Part shown: piece by piece, positions 25,820 through 34,142 of the stretch
How the letters are laid out: the number at the start of each line of letters is the position of its first letter
Numbering within the stretch: the first letter of the stretch is position 1
Source of the DNA: Hydrogenophaga sp.
GTDB taxonomy: Bacteria > Pseudomonadota > Gammaproteobacteria > Burkholderiales > Burkholderiaceae_C
DNA: 45,472 bases
Assembly (NCBI RefSeq): GCF_030373225.1
Contig: NZ_JAUCZG010000036.1
Coordinates: forward strand, 1-45,472
Reading direction: 5' to 3'
Position numbers and translations under genes: made by a program
Notes under the pieces: generated by a model
Told to the model about the DNA's origin: nothing
What the model saw: the letters and a program-made list of their open reading frames with translations, nothing else
The model's database searches: none

Positions 25820-26249
25820 GGCTGGGCCTCCATTCACGACAGACATGAACACCGACGCGCGCCAGGCGCCTGGCCATGCACAGCACCGCGTCGTCCTTGC
25901 TCACCAGTGTGGCGCGGTGCGCCGCCGCCAGGTCGATGAACTTCTGGTCATCGGGGTCTTTGCAGGTGTAGGCGGCCTTGGGCGCCTCGGCCACCCGGCG
26001 GGTGCAGCGGTCGAAGGCATCGAGCACGTCTTGCGCGGGCCGGGTTTGCGCCGCGAGGCGACGCGCGATCTGCGGGTAGTCGAGCACACGCAACAGCTCT
26101 TCGCGCATGGCCGCGGTGGCGATCCACGCGCCGTCCGCGCGCTCCACCGCCGCGCGCAAAGCCGCGGTGGCGGGGTCCTGAAACACGAAGAGGTCGAGCG
26201 CGATGTTGGTGTCGAGCACCAGCCTGTTCATGTCGAGGTTCTCACTCAC
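25809..26249 (-). CDS. PIN-domain protein (putative toxin-type ribonuclease)
   Basis: This 146-aa PIN domain has acidic catalytic residues in the expected places: Asp13 in LDTN, Glu50/Glu51 in MREELLRVL, Asp98-101 in CKDPDDQKF, and Asp119-120 in SKDDAVL. It fits the group named putative toxin component, PIN family, Mg2+-dependent RNases. There is no small antitoxin gene next to it, since only 56 bases separate it from the methyltransferase upstream. It may therefore be an orphan or have a housekeeping role. The start is GTG with GAGGGG upstream. An ATG six codons in is an alternative. Confidence 0.85.
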   Translation of the reverse strand: MSENLDMNRLVLDTNIALDLFVFQDPATAALRAAVERADGAWIATAAMREELLRVLDYPQIARRLAAQTRPAQDVLDAFDRCTRRVAEAPKAAYTCKDPDDQKFIDLAAAHRATLVSKDDAVLCMARRLARVGVHVCREWRPSHVD

Positions 26250-26305
26250 CGCAGCCCCTCACGTCGATAGAAGTGTCTCGGTCCAGGGATGTCGCGGATC
26301 CGGCT

Positions 26306-27682
26306 TCACCGGTCCTGGACATCGCCCCCTTGAGGGGGACGCGCAGAGCGCGGCGGGGGTGCCTCCCGCCGTGCCGTCAGGTCGAAGCGGAAGAGACGGC
26401 ATTCGATCGGGCCGTTCCACAGCGGCACCCGGCGCGACTCCTTGAATCGCATTTTTCCGGGCAGCTTCAGGTCGGGCGTGAGCAACCAGGCGGTCCAGCC
26501 GGCGTAGTGGCTTTTCCAGTGGGCCGCGAGCTGGTTGAAGAAGTCGCTGCCGTCACCGCCGTCCGGCATCTGCGCACTCTCCCGGCCCAGGCCGGGTGCG
26601 GGTGGCGCGGCCTTGGCCGTGGTGAAGGTGCGCGACTCCCGCGGCGCCGCGCGCTGGGCGCGCGCGCTGGCGCGATCTTCCGAACTCTGGCCCGCCACGC
26701 CGGCGGCAGCAATGCGCTCGCCGTACGGCGGGTTGAGCAGCATCACGCCGGGCTTGTCGCTCGGCGGCATGCGCTGCAGCGCGTCGCCGCCGCGCAGCTC
26801 GATGGCGTGGGCCACACCCGCGCGCTCGGCGTTGCGTTGCGCGAAGTCGACCATGCGGAAGGACACGTCGCTGCCGAAGACGATGGGCGCGTGGCCCTCT
26901 GGCCAGTCGCGCTGCTGGCGCTCGGCGTCATCGAGGATGGGTTGCCAAACGTGGGGCTGGAACGGCAGCAGCTTCTCGAACGCGAAGCGGCGCAGCAGGC
27001 CGGGCGCGATGTTGAGCGCGATCTGCGCGGCCTCGATCACCACCGTGCCGCTGCCGCAGCACGGGTCGTACAGCGGCACGATCTCGTCCAGCGGCTGGTC
27101 GGCGCAGGCGTCCCAGCCGGTGGCGGCGATCATGGCCGCGGCCAGGGTTTCCTTCAGCGGGGCGTCGCCCTTGTCCTCGCGCCAGCCGCGCTTGAACAGC
27201 GGCTCGCCCGAGGTGTCGATGTACAGGCTCACCGTCTCGGTGGTCAGGTGCACGTAGATGCGCACATCGGGCCAGGTGGTGTTGACGCTGGGGCGCTCGC
27301 CGCGCTTCTCGCGGAAACGGTCGCAGATCGCGTCCTTCACCTTGAGCGCGGCGAAGTTCAGGGAAGTCAGCGGGCTGTGCTGCGCGGTGATCTCGACCTT
27401 GATGGTCTGGGCCGGCGTGAACCAGATCTCCCAGGCCACTTCGCTGGCGGCGTGGTAGAGGTCTTGTTCAGAGCGGTAGCCGCCGTGCCAGAGCTGCACC
27501 AGCACACGCTGCGTGAGGCGGCTGTGCAGGTTCAGGCGCATGGCGTCGCGCCACGAGGCGTTGAGCGCCACACCGCCGCGCGCCTTGTGCGGCGCGTCCA
27601 CGCCGGTGATGCGCTTGACCTCGGCGGCGAGCATGTCCTCGACGCCGGCGGCGCAGGGCAGAAAAACTTGTAACTGGTTCAA
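26306..27682 (-). CDS. rlmL: RlmL-like 23S rRNA guanine-N2 methyltransferase (THUMP + Rossmann)
   Basis: This 458-aa protein matches the RlmL half of E. coli RlmKL, which methylates G2445 of 23S rRNA. The N-terminal region (VFLPCAAGVEDMLAAEV) leads into a THUMP domain. VPLYDPCCGSGTVVIEAA is the SAM-binding motif and MLLNPPYGER motif IV. After motif IV there is an unusual low-complexity insert (about 45 residues, rich in Ala, Arg, Ser and Pro) before DFFNQLAAHWKSH. The start appears to be a TTG that overlaps the rpoN stop as TTGA. The last 19 or so residues (EAPPPRSARPPQGGD...) are encoded by a family A-like repeat. Confidence 0.85.
   Translation of the reverse strand: MNQLQVFLPCAAGVEDMLAAEVKRITGVDAPHKARGGVALNASWRDAMRLNLHSRLTQRVLVQLWHGGYRSEQDLYHAASEVAWEIWFTPAQTIKVEITAQHSPLTSLNFAALKVKDAICDRFREKRGERPSVNTTWPDVRIYVHLTTETVSLYIDTSGEPLFKRGWREDKGDAPLKETLAAAMIAATGWDACADQPLDEIVPLYDPCCGSGTVVIEAAQIALNIAPGLLRRFAFEKLLPFQPHVWQPILDDAERQQRDWPEGHAPIVFGSDVSFRMVDFAQRNAERAGVAHAIELRGGDALQRMPPSDKPGVMLLNPPYGERIAAAGVAGQSSEDRASARAQRAAPRESRTFTTAKAAPPAPGLGRESAQMPDGGDGSDFFNQLAAHWKSHYAGWTAWLLTPDLKLPGKMRFKESRRVPLWNGPIECRLFRFDLTARREAPPPRSARPPQGGDVQDR
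26320..26366. repeat. GC-rich repeat (family A-like) at the rlmL 3' end
   Basis: It contains the inverted repeat CCCCCTTGAGGGGG, followed by GCGCAGAGCGCGGCGGGGGTGCC. It lies within the last codons of rlmL and is translated as a Pro/Arg/Gly-rich tail. Its layout (G/C-tract palindrome next to a GCGG-GGGG block) resembles the copies in trpG and before lptB, but the sequence is more diverged. Confidence 0.55.
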
Positions 27683-29319
27683 AGTGATTTGCGGAGGTTG
27701 GCAGGCGCGATGCGCAGGGCTTCGCGATACTTCGCCACGGTGCGGCGTGCGCATTCGATGCCCTGTTCGCGCAGCAGGTCGGAGAGCTGGTTGTCCGACA
27801 GCGGCTTGGCGGCTTCTTCGGCGGCGATGAACTGCTTGAGCAGCGCGCGCACCGCCGTGCTCGACGCGCTGCCACCCGTTTCGGTGCCCAGCGACGAGCC
27901 GAAGAAGTACTTGAGTTCGAAAGTGCCGAACGGCGTGGCCATGTACTTGGCGGTGGTCACGCGGCTGATGGTGGACTCGTGCAGGCCGAGTTCGTCGGCG
28001 ATCTCGCGCAGCACCAGCGGGCGCATGGCGAGTTCGCCGTGCATGAAGAAGTTGCGCTGGCGCTCGACGATGGCGCTGGAGACGCGCAGGATGGTGTCGA
28101 AACGCTGCTGGATGTTCTTGATGAACCAGCGCGCTTCCTGCAGGCGCTGCTGCATGGCCGCGTGGCCAGCCTCGCCGCCGTTGTCGCGCCCGCCACGGTT
28201 CTGGCGCATGGCGCTGGCGTACACGTCGTGCACGCGCAGGCGCGGCATCACCTCCGGGTTGAGCAGCACCTTGAAGCCGCGACCGGCGCGCGTGACCAGC
28301 ACGTCGGGCACCACCACGTTGCGCTCCACATCGACAAAGCGGCGCCCCGGCTTGGGCTCGAGCCGGGCGATCAGTCCAAGTGCCGAGCGCACGGTCTCGT
28401 CGTCCAGGCCGCACAGGTGGCACAGGCGTTTCACGTCGCGTTTGGCCACGAGTTCCATGGCTTGCCCGCAAATGGCCAGGGCCGCGCGGGCCTCGGGCGT
28501 GTTGCGCATTTCCAGGATCTGCAGGCGCAGGCATTCGGCGAGGTTGCGCGCCCCCACACCGGCAGGCTCCATGTGCTGCAGCAACTGCAGCGCCATGCCC
28601 AGGCGCTGCTCGAGCGCTTCGCGCTCTTCCAGGCCTGCACCGGGATCATCGGTTGCCATGCGGCCGGAAAGGGCCTGCCAGGCCGCGGCGAGCTCGGCCA
28701 GGCTGTCTTCGAGATAGCCGTCATCGCTGAGGGACTCGATCAGGAAGTACAAGGCGGCGCGGTCTTCTTCCGACAGGCGCAGGCAGCGCGCCTGGTCGTG
28801 CAGGAAGTCCTGCAGGCTGATGTGGGCGCGCGCCAGGTCGGCGGCGCTGGCCGTGTCGTCGTCGCCCGAGGAATTGTTGTTGCGCGCCGGTGCGTCGCCG
28901 CCCCACTCGCTGTCATCGGGCGCCATCTCCACCGTGCCGTCGCCCTCCCAGCTTTCTTCGACCGGGGTGGCGCCATCGAGCTTGCCCTCGATCGTTTCGC
29001 CGTCGCCGGTGTCGCTGCCGGTGCTGCTCACCTGCTCGGTGCTGGAGGGCATGGGCCCGGGCGCCTCGGGCAGATCGGGCGCCACCGACGCCTCGGTGAT
29101 CTGCTCGCCCGCGCTCACCGGCACATCGGACTGCTCCAGACCGAAGGTTTCACGATCGGCAGCGTCTTCGGACCGTTCAAGGAAGGGGTTCTCGTCGAGC
29201 ATCTGCTCGACCTCCTGCGCCATCTCCAGCGTGGAGAGTTGCAGCAGGCGGATCGATTGCTGCAACTGGGGCGTGAGCGCCAGGTGCTGCGAAACCCGGA
29301 GTGACAGGCCCTGTTTCAT
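27679..29319 (-). CDS. rpoN: RNA polymerase sigma-54 factor
   Basis: A 546-aa sigma-54. Region I is the Gln/Leu-rich N-terminus MKQGLSLRVSQHLALTPQLQQSIRLLQL, the contact for activator ATPases. It is followed by a long acidic region II (about residues 50-165). The core-binding domain, HTH (LGLHESTISRVTTAKYM) and the C-terminal RpoN box ARRTVAKYREALRIA, which reads the -24 element, are intact. The ATG at 29319 gives the canonical start. The usual downstream hpf/raiA and ptsN genes are absent. Instead the rlmL-like gene follows, overlapping by four bases. Confidence 0.96.
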   Translation of the reverse strand: MKQGLSLRVSQHLALTPQLQQSIRLLQLSTLEMAQEVEQMLDENPFLERSEDAADRETFGLEQSDVPVSAGEQITEASVAPDLPEAPGPMPSSTEQVSSTGSDTGDGETIEGKLDGATPVEESWEGDGTVEMAPDDSEWGGDAPARNNNSSGDDDTASAADLARAHISLQDFLHDQARCLRLSEEDRAALYFLIESLSDDGYLEDSLAELAAAWQALSGRMATDDPGAGLEEREALEQRLGMALQLLQHMEPAGVGARNLAECLRLQILEMRNTPEARAALAICGQAMELVAKRDVKRLCHLCGLDDETVRSALGLIARLEPKPGRRFVDVERNVVVPDVLVTRAGRGFKVLLNPEVMPRLRVHDVYASAMRQNRGGRDNGGEAGHAAMQQRLQEARWFIKNIQQRFDTILRVSSAIVERQRNFFMHGELAMRPLVLREIADELGLHESTISRVTTAKYMATPFGTFELKYFFGSSLGTETGGSASSTAVRALLKQFIAAEEAAKPLSDNQLSDLLREQGIECARRTVAKYREALRIAPANLRKSL

Positions 29320-29360
29320 GAGAACGCCTGTGTGCAAACGACGAGACGATTCGCCGCCGG

Positions 29361-29427
29361 GCCGCCCCAAGGCGAATCAGCCCCCTTGGGGGGCAGCGAA
29401 GTACACGAAGTGACGAGCGTGGGGGTC
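29361..29427. repeat. GC-rich palindromic repeat, family A, between rpoN and lptB
   Basis: Forward, it reads GCCGCCCCAAGGCGA, then CCCCCTTGGGGGG, then AAGTGACGAGCGTGGGGG. Reversed, it lines up block for block with the trpG copy (CCCCCACGCTC, G/C palindrome, CGCCTTGGGGCGGC). It fills most of the 109-base gap between the lptB stop and rpoN, and could shape a hairpin in the lptB-rpoN transcript. Confidence 0.75.
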
Positions 29428-29428
29428 A

Positions 29429-30226
29429 TCACATCCTGAAGTGTTCGCCGAGATAGACGCGGCGCACGTCGGCGTTCTCGACGATCTCGGCCGGCGTGCC
29501 GCTGGTGAGCACGTGGCCGTCGTTGATGATGTAGGCGCGGTCGCAGATGCCCAGCGTCTCGCGCACGTTGTGGTCGGTGATCAGCACGCCGATGCCGCGC
29601 GACTTGAGGAAGCCGATGATGCGCTGGATCTCGATCACGGCGATCGGATCGATGCCGGCGAAGGGCTCGTCGAGCAGGATGAAGCGCGGATTGGTGGCCA
29701 GTGCCCGGGCGATTTCAACCCGGCGGCGTTCACCGCCCGAGAGCGCCGGCGCAGGGGAATCGCGCAGGTGGTCCACGTGGAGGTCCTTGAGCAGTTCGTC
29801 GAGCCGGGCCTCGATGGCGGCCTTGCCCAAGGCCTTGCCGGCGTCGTCTTCCTGCAGCTCGAGCACGGCTCGCACGTTGTCGGCCACATTGAGCTTGCGA
29901 AAGATCGAGGCTTCCTGCGGCAGGTAACCCAGACCCAGTCGCGCCCGGCGGTGGATCGGCAGGTCCTCGATGGCCTGGCCGTCGAGCAGGATCTGGCCGG
30001 CGTCGGAGCGCAACAGGCCCACCAGCATGTAGAAGGAGGTGGTCTTGCCCGCACCGTTCGGACCCAGCAATCCGACCACCTCACCCTTGAAGACCGCGAG
30101 CGACACGTCCTTGACGACCTTGCGGCTGCCATAGGCCTTTTGCAGGCCCCTGGCTTCCAGCCGGCTGGGTTCGGGCGCCGGGCGTTTGTCCGGGCTGCGG
30201 ACCTGCTCCGAAGGCACCGCCGTCAC
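29429..30226 (-). CDS. lptB: LPS export ABC transporter ATPase
   Basis: This 265-aa ATPase powers LptB2FGC, which extracts lipopolysaccharide from the inner membrane. It has Walker A GPNGAGKT (55-62), the Q-loop in [14 protein letters not shown], the signature [16 protein letters not shown] (LSGGE 162-166), Walker B FILLDEP, the D-loop and the switch His in [22 protein letters not shown] is characteristic of LptB. About 25 extra residues precede the ABC core. The ATG overlaps the lptA stop (ATGA). rpoN follows after a repeat-filled gap. Confidence 0.96.
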   Translation of the reverse strand: MTAVPSEQVRSPDKRPAPEPSRLEARGLQKAYGSRKVVKDVSLAVFKGEVVGLLGPNGAGKTTSFYMLVGLLRSDAGQILLDGQAIEDLPIHRRARLGLGYLPQEASIFRKLNVADNVRAVLELQEDDAGKALGKAAIEARLDELLKDLHVDHLRDSPAPALSGGERRRVEIARALATNPRFILLDEPFAGIDPIAVIEIQRIIGFLKSRGIGVLITDHNVRETLGICDRAYIINDGHVLTSGTPAEIVENADVRRVYLGEHFRM

Positions 30227-30840
30227 TGCTGGCCCTCGCCGAGCTGGTTGCTGGGTCGCAGGGTGGCTGGCGGCGCCGGCGGGGCGACGGGAGCGCCCTC
30301 CTTGGGAACCGGCGTGAGCATGGCGCGCACGCGCCCGGTGGGATTGCCGGCGGTGCGGCTGGCCACGCCACCGTCCACCGTGAACACATCGGTGGTGTTG
30401 TTGTAGACGATCACGCTGCCGGTGGTTTCATCGTTCAGCTGGGTGCCCTTGAACCGCTTGAGCACCGCGTCGCCGACGAAACGCACGGTGTCGGCCTGGC
30501 TGTCGTATTCGATGCGCTGGGCCGTGCCCTCGATGAATTCGTCCACCCCGTCGCGCTTCTGGCGGAAAAAACCCGGGTTGCCGTTGACGGTGCCGAACTG
30601 GTTGCCCTGGGCATCCTGGCGCACCTCGACCCTGGCGCCCCGGATGATGATCGTGCCTTTGGTGATGACCACGTTGCCGGTGAAGACGCTGGTCTGGCGC
30701 GCATCGTCGTAACGAAGTGCGTCGGCCTCGGCATTGAGCGGCAGGTTGCGGTCTGCCTTTTCAGCCGACGCTGCGGTGGCGAGCAACAGGCCGGCCACAA
30801 GGCAGCAGCCGGTCAGAAGCTTGGGGTGGCGAAGGCGCAT
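30223..30840 (-). CDS. lptA: Periplasmic LPS transport protein
   Basis: This 205-aa protein with a signal peptide ([13 protein letters not shown]... to ATAASA, cleavage near residue 26) forms the periplasmic beta-jellyroll bridge for LPS. The OstA core is evident: [61 protein letters not shown] and VFTVDGG. The tail is Pro-rich. An ATG 16 codons upstream (30888) falls inside a good -10 hexamer, so I prefer the start at 30840. lptC, usually just upstream, is not in this window. Confidence 0.92.
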   Translation of the reverse strand: MRLRHPKLLTGCCLVAGLLLATAASAEKADRNLPLNAEADALRYDDARQTSVFTGNVVITKGTIIIRGARVEVRQDAQGNQFGTVNGNPGFFRQKRDGVDEFIEGTAQRIEYDSQADTVRFVGDAVLKRFKGTQLNDETTGSVIVYNNTTDVFTVDGGVASRTAGNPTGRVRAMLTPVPKEGAPVAPPAPPATLRPSNQLGEGQQ

Positions 30841-30886
30841 GGGAGTGGGGGAGGCGTGGGGTTGCAAGGGCACGAAACTTGCATTC

Positions 30887-30892
30887 ATTGTA
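30887..30892 (-). promoter_or_regulatory. Possible lptA promoter -10 (TACAAT)
   Basis: A near-consensus -10 hexamer lies on the minus strand 46 bases upstream of the chosen lptA ATG. No good -35 is seen at 16-18 bp. It argues against the earlier ATG at 30888, which would overlap the hexamer. Confidence 0.35.
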
Positions 30893-30992
30893 ACGACGGG
30901 AGGCCGGCCCCACGGCTTCGACAGGCCGCTTTACCCGGTCTTTTCCGCCCACCGCAGGCAGCCAGCGCTGAAAAACTGCGCGGCAGATTCCA

Positions 30993-31023
30993 GTGAAAAA
31001 GCCCGCCAGGCGGGCTTTTTCAC
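30993..31023. terminator. Bidirectional intrinsic terminator between dsbA-like gene and lptA
   Basis: A perfect 15-bp inverted repeat with a one-base centre: GTGAAAAAGCCCGCC, A, GGCGGGCTTTTTCAC. The GC-rich stem flanked by A5 and T5 on either side makes a terminator that works in both directions. It ends the dsbA-like transcript, whose stop is about 25 bases away on the minus strand, and so insulates lptA. Confidence 0.88.
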
Positions 31024-31048
31024 CGGGGACGCAAGGGAGACGTGCGGC

Positions 31049-31699
31049 TCAGGCCTTGCGGACTTCGGCAATCAGGGCATCGGCCACCACCAGGGTGCGC
31101 GGGCCCTGGCCATTGACGTAATAACGACCCGCGACGCCCAGCGAGGGTGTGCCCTCGACCTTGTAGGCGTCCTGCAACTGCGTGGCCTTGGTCGCCAGGC
31201 CTGCGGCGGCCCCGTTGAAGAGGCCATTGAAGCGGGCCATGTCCACGCCGCCCTGCTTTTCGACCCAGGCGGTGATCACGGGCGCGGCGGTGAGCTGCTG
31301 GCGGTCGACATGGATCGCCTGGAACACCTTGCGGTGCAGCCGTTCCACCAGGTTCATGGCCTCCAGCGTGAAGTAGAGGCGCTGCATGGGCACGAAGGCC
31401 GGGCTGAACGCCACCGGCATGCGGCGCACGTTCACATGGGCCGGCTTTTTCTTCAGCCATTCGTCAAACAGCGGCTCGAAGTTGAAGCAATGCACACAGC
31501 TGTAGGCAAAAAACTCCACCACCTCCACCTGGCTCGCCGGGGTCTCCACCGGTGCCGGTCGGGCCAGGCGCACGAAGTCGGTGCCTTCCTTGGGGCCGAC
31601 GCGCTGGGCCAGCGCCGGGGTGAGCGTGAGGCCACCGGTGGCGGCCAGGGCGGTGGTGCCGGCGGCCAGCAGGGACCGGGAAAAATCGCGACGTTGCAT
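31049..31699 (-). CDS. DsbA-family thiol:disulfide oxidoreductase
   Basis: A 216-aa periplasmic thioredoxin-fold protein with a signal peptide that starts RRDFSRS (possibly Tat-like) and cleaves near ALAQ. The active site is Cys68-Val-His-Cys71 in EFFAYSCVHCFNFEP, and the cis-Pro loop is EGTPSLGV. CxHC with a cis-Pro is characteristic of DsbA, which introduces disulfides into exported proteins. It follows the argS-SPOR genes on the same strand, a linkage often seen in Comamonadaceae. The symbol dsbA is likely but paralogues (dsbL) exist. Confidence 0.9.
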   Translation of the reverse strand: MQRRDFSRSLLAAGTTALAATGGLTLTPALAQRVGPKEGTDFVRLARPAPVETPASQVEVVEFFAYSCVHCFNFEPLFDEWLKKKPAHVNVRRMPVAFSPAFVPMQRLYFTLEAMNLVERLHRKVFQAIHVDRQQLTAAPVITAWVEKQGGVDMARFNGLFNGAAAGLATKATQLQDAYKVEGTPSLGVAGRYYVNGQGPRTLVVADALIAEVRKA

Positions 31700-31776
31700 G
31701 GATTCAGACTCCTTGATGGGGCATGTTTGGGGCGGGTGCAGCGGACGAAAGTTCCCGCCGCGACCGGGCGGGGGTG

Positions 31777-32439
31777 TCAGCGCTGGATGCGCACCAGCGC
31801 GGCATCGATGCCGTTGACTTCCAGCTGCTCCTGCGTCAGGTCGGCCAGCGGCTTCTGGTTGAACGGTCCCACGCGCACGCGGTACACGGTTCGGCCCGAT
31901 TGTTCGCGCTCACTCACTTCGGCGTTGATGCCCAGCATGGCCAGCTTGGCGCGCTGCGTCTCGGCGTCCTCCGGGGTGCGGAAAGCGCCCGCCTGAACAA
32001 AATAGATGAAGGGGTCGGCCCCGGGTGCGGCCGGCGCCTGCGCGGCTGCGGGGGCCGTCGCCTGACCCAGCCGGGACTGGACCAGATCGCCCAGGGGGTC
32101 TGCAGCGGCGGGTGTGCCCGGCAAGGCCTGGCCGTCGGCCGGCGGCACCACGATCGCCCCGGCCGCCTCCGCAGGCGCAGCCGGTGCGGGTGCGGCGGCT
32201 CCACCGTTCAAGGCCTTGTTGGGGTTCCAGCCCTTGTTGCGCTCGGCTTCCAGCGCGTCCTGACCGGCGTTGCGCGACACGTTGCGCTCGACAAACGGGA
32301 TCGGCACCCGGGTGACATACACCGCCACCGCCAGGGCAATGCCCAGTCCCACCAGCAGGCCCACCACGAAGCCGATCAGGGTGCCGCCCAGCGAGCTGCT
32401 GGTCCTGGCAGGTTTCTTTTTCATCGCTTGTTTCACCAT
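31777..32439 (-). CDS. SPOR-domain inner-membrane protein (FtsN-like)
   Basis: A 220-aa protein with a short basic cytoplasmic start (KQAMKKKPARTS). One membrane span follows (LIGFVVGLLVGLGIALAVAVYV), then an Ala/Pro-rich linker (about residues 75-145) and a C-terminal SPOR domain (FIYFVQAGAFRTPEDAETQRAKLAMLGINAEV... RVRVGPF). SPOR domains bind denuded peptidoglycan at division sites. The layout is that of FtsN. Its ATG overlaps the argS stop (TGATG). Confidence 0.9.
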   Translation of the reverse strand: MVKQAMKKKPARTSSSLGGTLIGFVVGLLVGLGIALAVAVYVTRVPIPFVERNVSRNAGQDALEAERNKGWNPNKALNGGAAAPAPAAPAEAAGAIVVPPADGQALPGTPAAADPLGDLVQSRLGQATAPAAAQAPAAPGADPFIYFVQAGAFRTPEDAETQRAKLAMLGINAEVSEREQSGRTVYRVRVGPFNQKPLADLTQEQLEVNGIDAALVRIQR

Positions 32440-34112
32440 CACATTTTTTGCGGGGCACTGACGCCCAGCACAGCCAGGCCATTGTGCAACACCTGTGCAG
32501 TGGCAGCGACGAGTGCCAGGCGCGCGGTTTTCACCACGGCGTCATCGACCAGAATGCGCTCGGCGTCGTAGTAGCTGTGGTAACTCGCGGCCAGTTCGCG
32601 CAGGTAGAAGGTCACGTCGTGCGGCGCCAGGTCGCGCGCCGCGTCGGCGAGCATGGCGGGGTACTTGGCCAGCAGCAGCATCAGGGCCTGGGCCGGGGCG
32701 CTGTCGAGCGCGGACAGGTCGGCGTCCTTCAGCGTGGCGGCGTCGCCACCCCAGCTGGCGAGCACCGAGCAGATGCGTGCATGCGCGTACTGCACGTAAT
32801 AAACCGGGTTGTCGTTGTTCTTCTGCACCGCCAGGTCCACGTCAAACGTGTATTCGGTGTCGGGCTTGCGGCTGAGCAAGAAGAAACGCACCGCGTCCTT
32901 GCTGGTCCATTCGATCAGGTCGCGCAGCGTCACATAGCTGCCGGCGCGCTTGCTGATCTTGACCTCTTCGCCGCCGCGCACCACGCGCACCATGGTGTGC
33001 AGCACGTAGTCGGGGTAGCCCTGCGGGATGCCGACGTTGGCCGCCTGCAGGCCGGCGCGCACGCGGGCAATCGTCCCGTGGTGGTCGGTGCCCTGGATGT
33101 TGATGACCTTGGTGAAGCCGCGTTCCCACTTGCTGATGTGGTAGGCCACATCGGGCACGAAGTAGGTGAACGAGCCGTCGGACTTGCGCATCACGCGGTC
33201 CTTGTCGTCCCCGTAATCGGTGGACCTCAGCCAGAGTGCGCCGTCCTGCTCGTAGGTCTTGCCGGCGTCGATGAGTTTTTGCACCGTGGCCTCGACCCGG
33301 CCGCTGGTGTACAGGCTGGACTCCAGGTAGTAGTGGTCGAACTTCACGGCAAAGGCCTGCAGGTCCAGGTCTTGTTCGTGGCGCAGGTAGGCCACGGCGA
33401 ACTGGCGGATGCCATCCAGATCGTTGATGTCACCGCTGGCGGTGAACTCGCGGTCGTCGGCCTTCACTGTTTTGCCAGCCAGGAAATCGGCCGCGATGTC
33501 GGCGATGTAGGCACCGTTGTAGGCGGACTCGGGCCACTCGGCGTCGCCCGGCTTGAAGCCCTTGGCGCGCAGCTGGGTGGAGAGACCCAGGGTCGCGATC
33601 TGCACGCCCGCGTCGTTGTAATAGAACTCGCGGTGCACGCTCCAGCCCTGGGTCTGGAACAGGCTGCAGATGGCGTCACCCAGCGCGGCCTGGCGGCCGT
33701 GGCCCACGTGCAGCGGGCCGGTCGGGTTGGCCGAAACGAACTCCACCATCATGCGCTGGCCGTTGGGCTCGGCAATGCCGAAGCGCGCGCCGGCGGCCAG
33801 CACCTCGCGCACGATCTGCTGCTTGGCGGCCGGTTTGAGGCGGATGTTGATGAAGCCCGGGCCGGCGATGTCGATGTCCGACACCCACTGTTCGTATTCC
33901 ACGCGGGCCCGCAGCGCGCCGCGCAGGGTTTCGGCGAGCTGGCGCGGGTTGAGCTTGAGCGGTTTGGCCAGCTGCATGGCCGCGGTGCTGGCGAAATCGC
34001 CGTGCGCCGCCACCTTGGGCGACTCGAAGGCCGCGCGCGCGGCAGCGCCGGGCAAAAGTGTGTCGAGCTCGGCGGCGAGGCCGTCGAGCAATTCCTGTTT
34101 GATCTTGAGCAT
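32439..34112 (-). CDS. argS: Arginyl-tRNA synthetase
   Basis: A 557-aa class I synthetase. The HIGH-type motif is HVGHG (135-139) in [21 protein letters not shown]. The KMSKS-type site is KISKRAGSY in [17 protein letters not shown]. The N-terminal Add1 domain and the C-terminal DALR anticodon domain ([10 protein letters not shown]... to [10 protein letters not shown]) are complete. The ATG at 34112 gives the normal N-terminus [13 protein letters not shown] LysR-family gene ends 30 bases upstream on the same strand. Confidence 0.96.
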   Translation of the reverse strand: MLKIKQELLDGLAAELDTLLPGAAARAAFESPKVAAHGDFASTAAMQLAKPLKLNPRQLAETLRGALRARVEYEQWVSDIDIAGPGFINIRLKPAAKQQIVREVLAAGARFGIAEPNGQRMMVEFVSANPTGPLHVGHGRQAALGDAICSLFQTQGWSVHREFYYNDAGVQIATLGLSTQLRAKGFKPGDAEWPESAYNGAYIADIAADFLAGKTVKADDREFTASGDINDLDGIRQFAVAYLRHEQDLDLQAFAVKFDHYYLESSLYTSGRVEATVQKLIDAGKTYEQDGALWLRSTDYGDDKDRVMRKSDGSFTYFVPDVAYHISKWERGFTKVINIQGTDHHGTIARVRAGLQAANVGIPQGYPDYVLHTMVRVVRGGEEVKISKRAGSYVTLRDLIEWTSKDAVRFFLLSRKPDTEYTFDVDLAVQKNNDNPVYYVQYAHARICSVLASWGGDAATLKDADLSALDSAPAQALMLLLAKYPAMLADAARDLAPHDVTFYLRELAASYHSYYDAERILVDDAVVKTARLALVAATAQVLHNGLAVLGVSAPQKM

Positions 34113-34142
34113 GGGTCGAATTTTAGGCGTCGGCACCCGGCC

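Noticed and set aside
30849..30888. An earlier ATG for lptA at 30888 giving a 221-aa product
   Set aside because: The ATG overlaps a TACAAT -10 hexamer, has no ribosome binding site, and would put 16 residues before a normal signal peptide.
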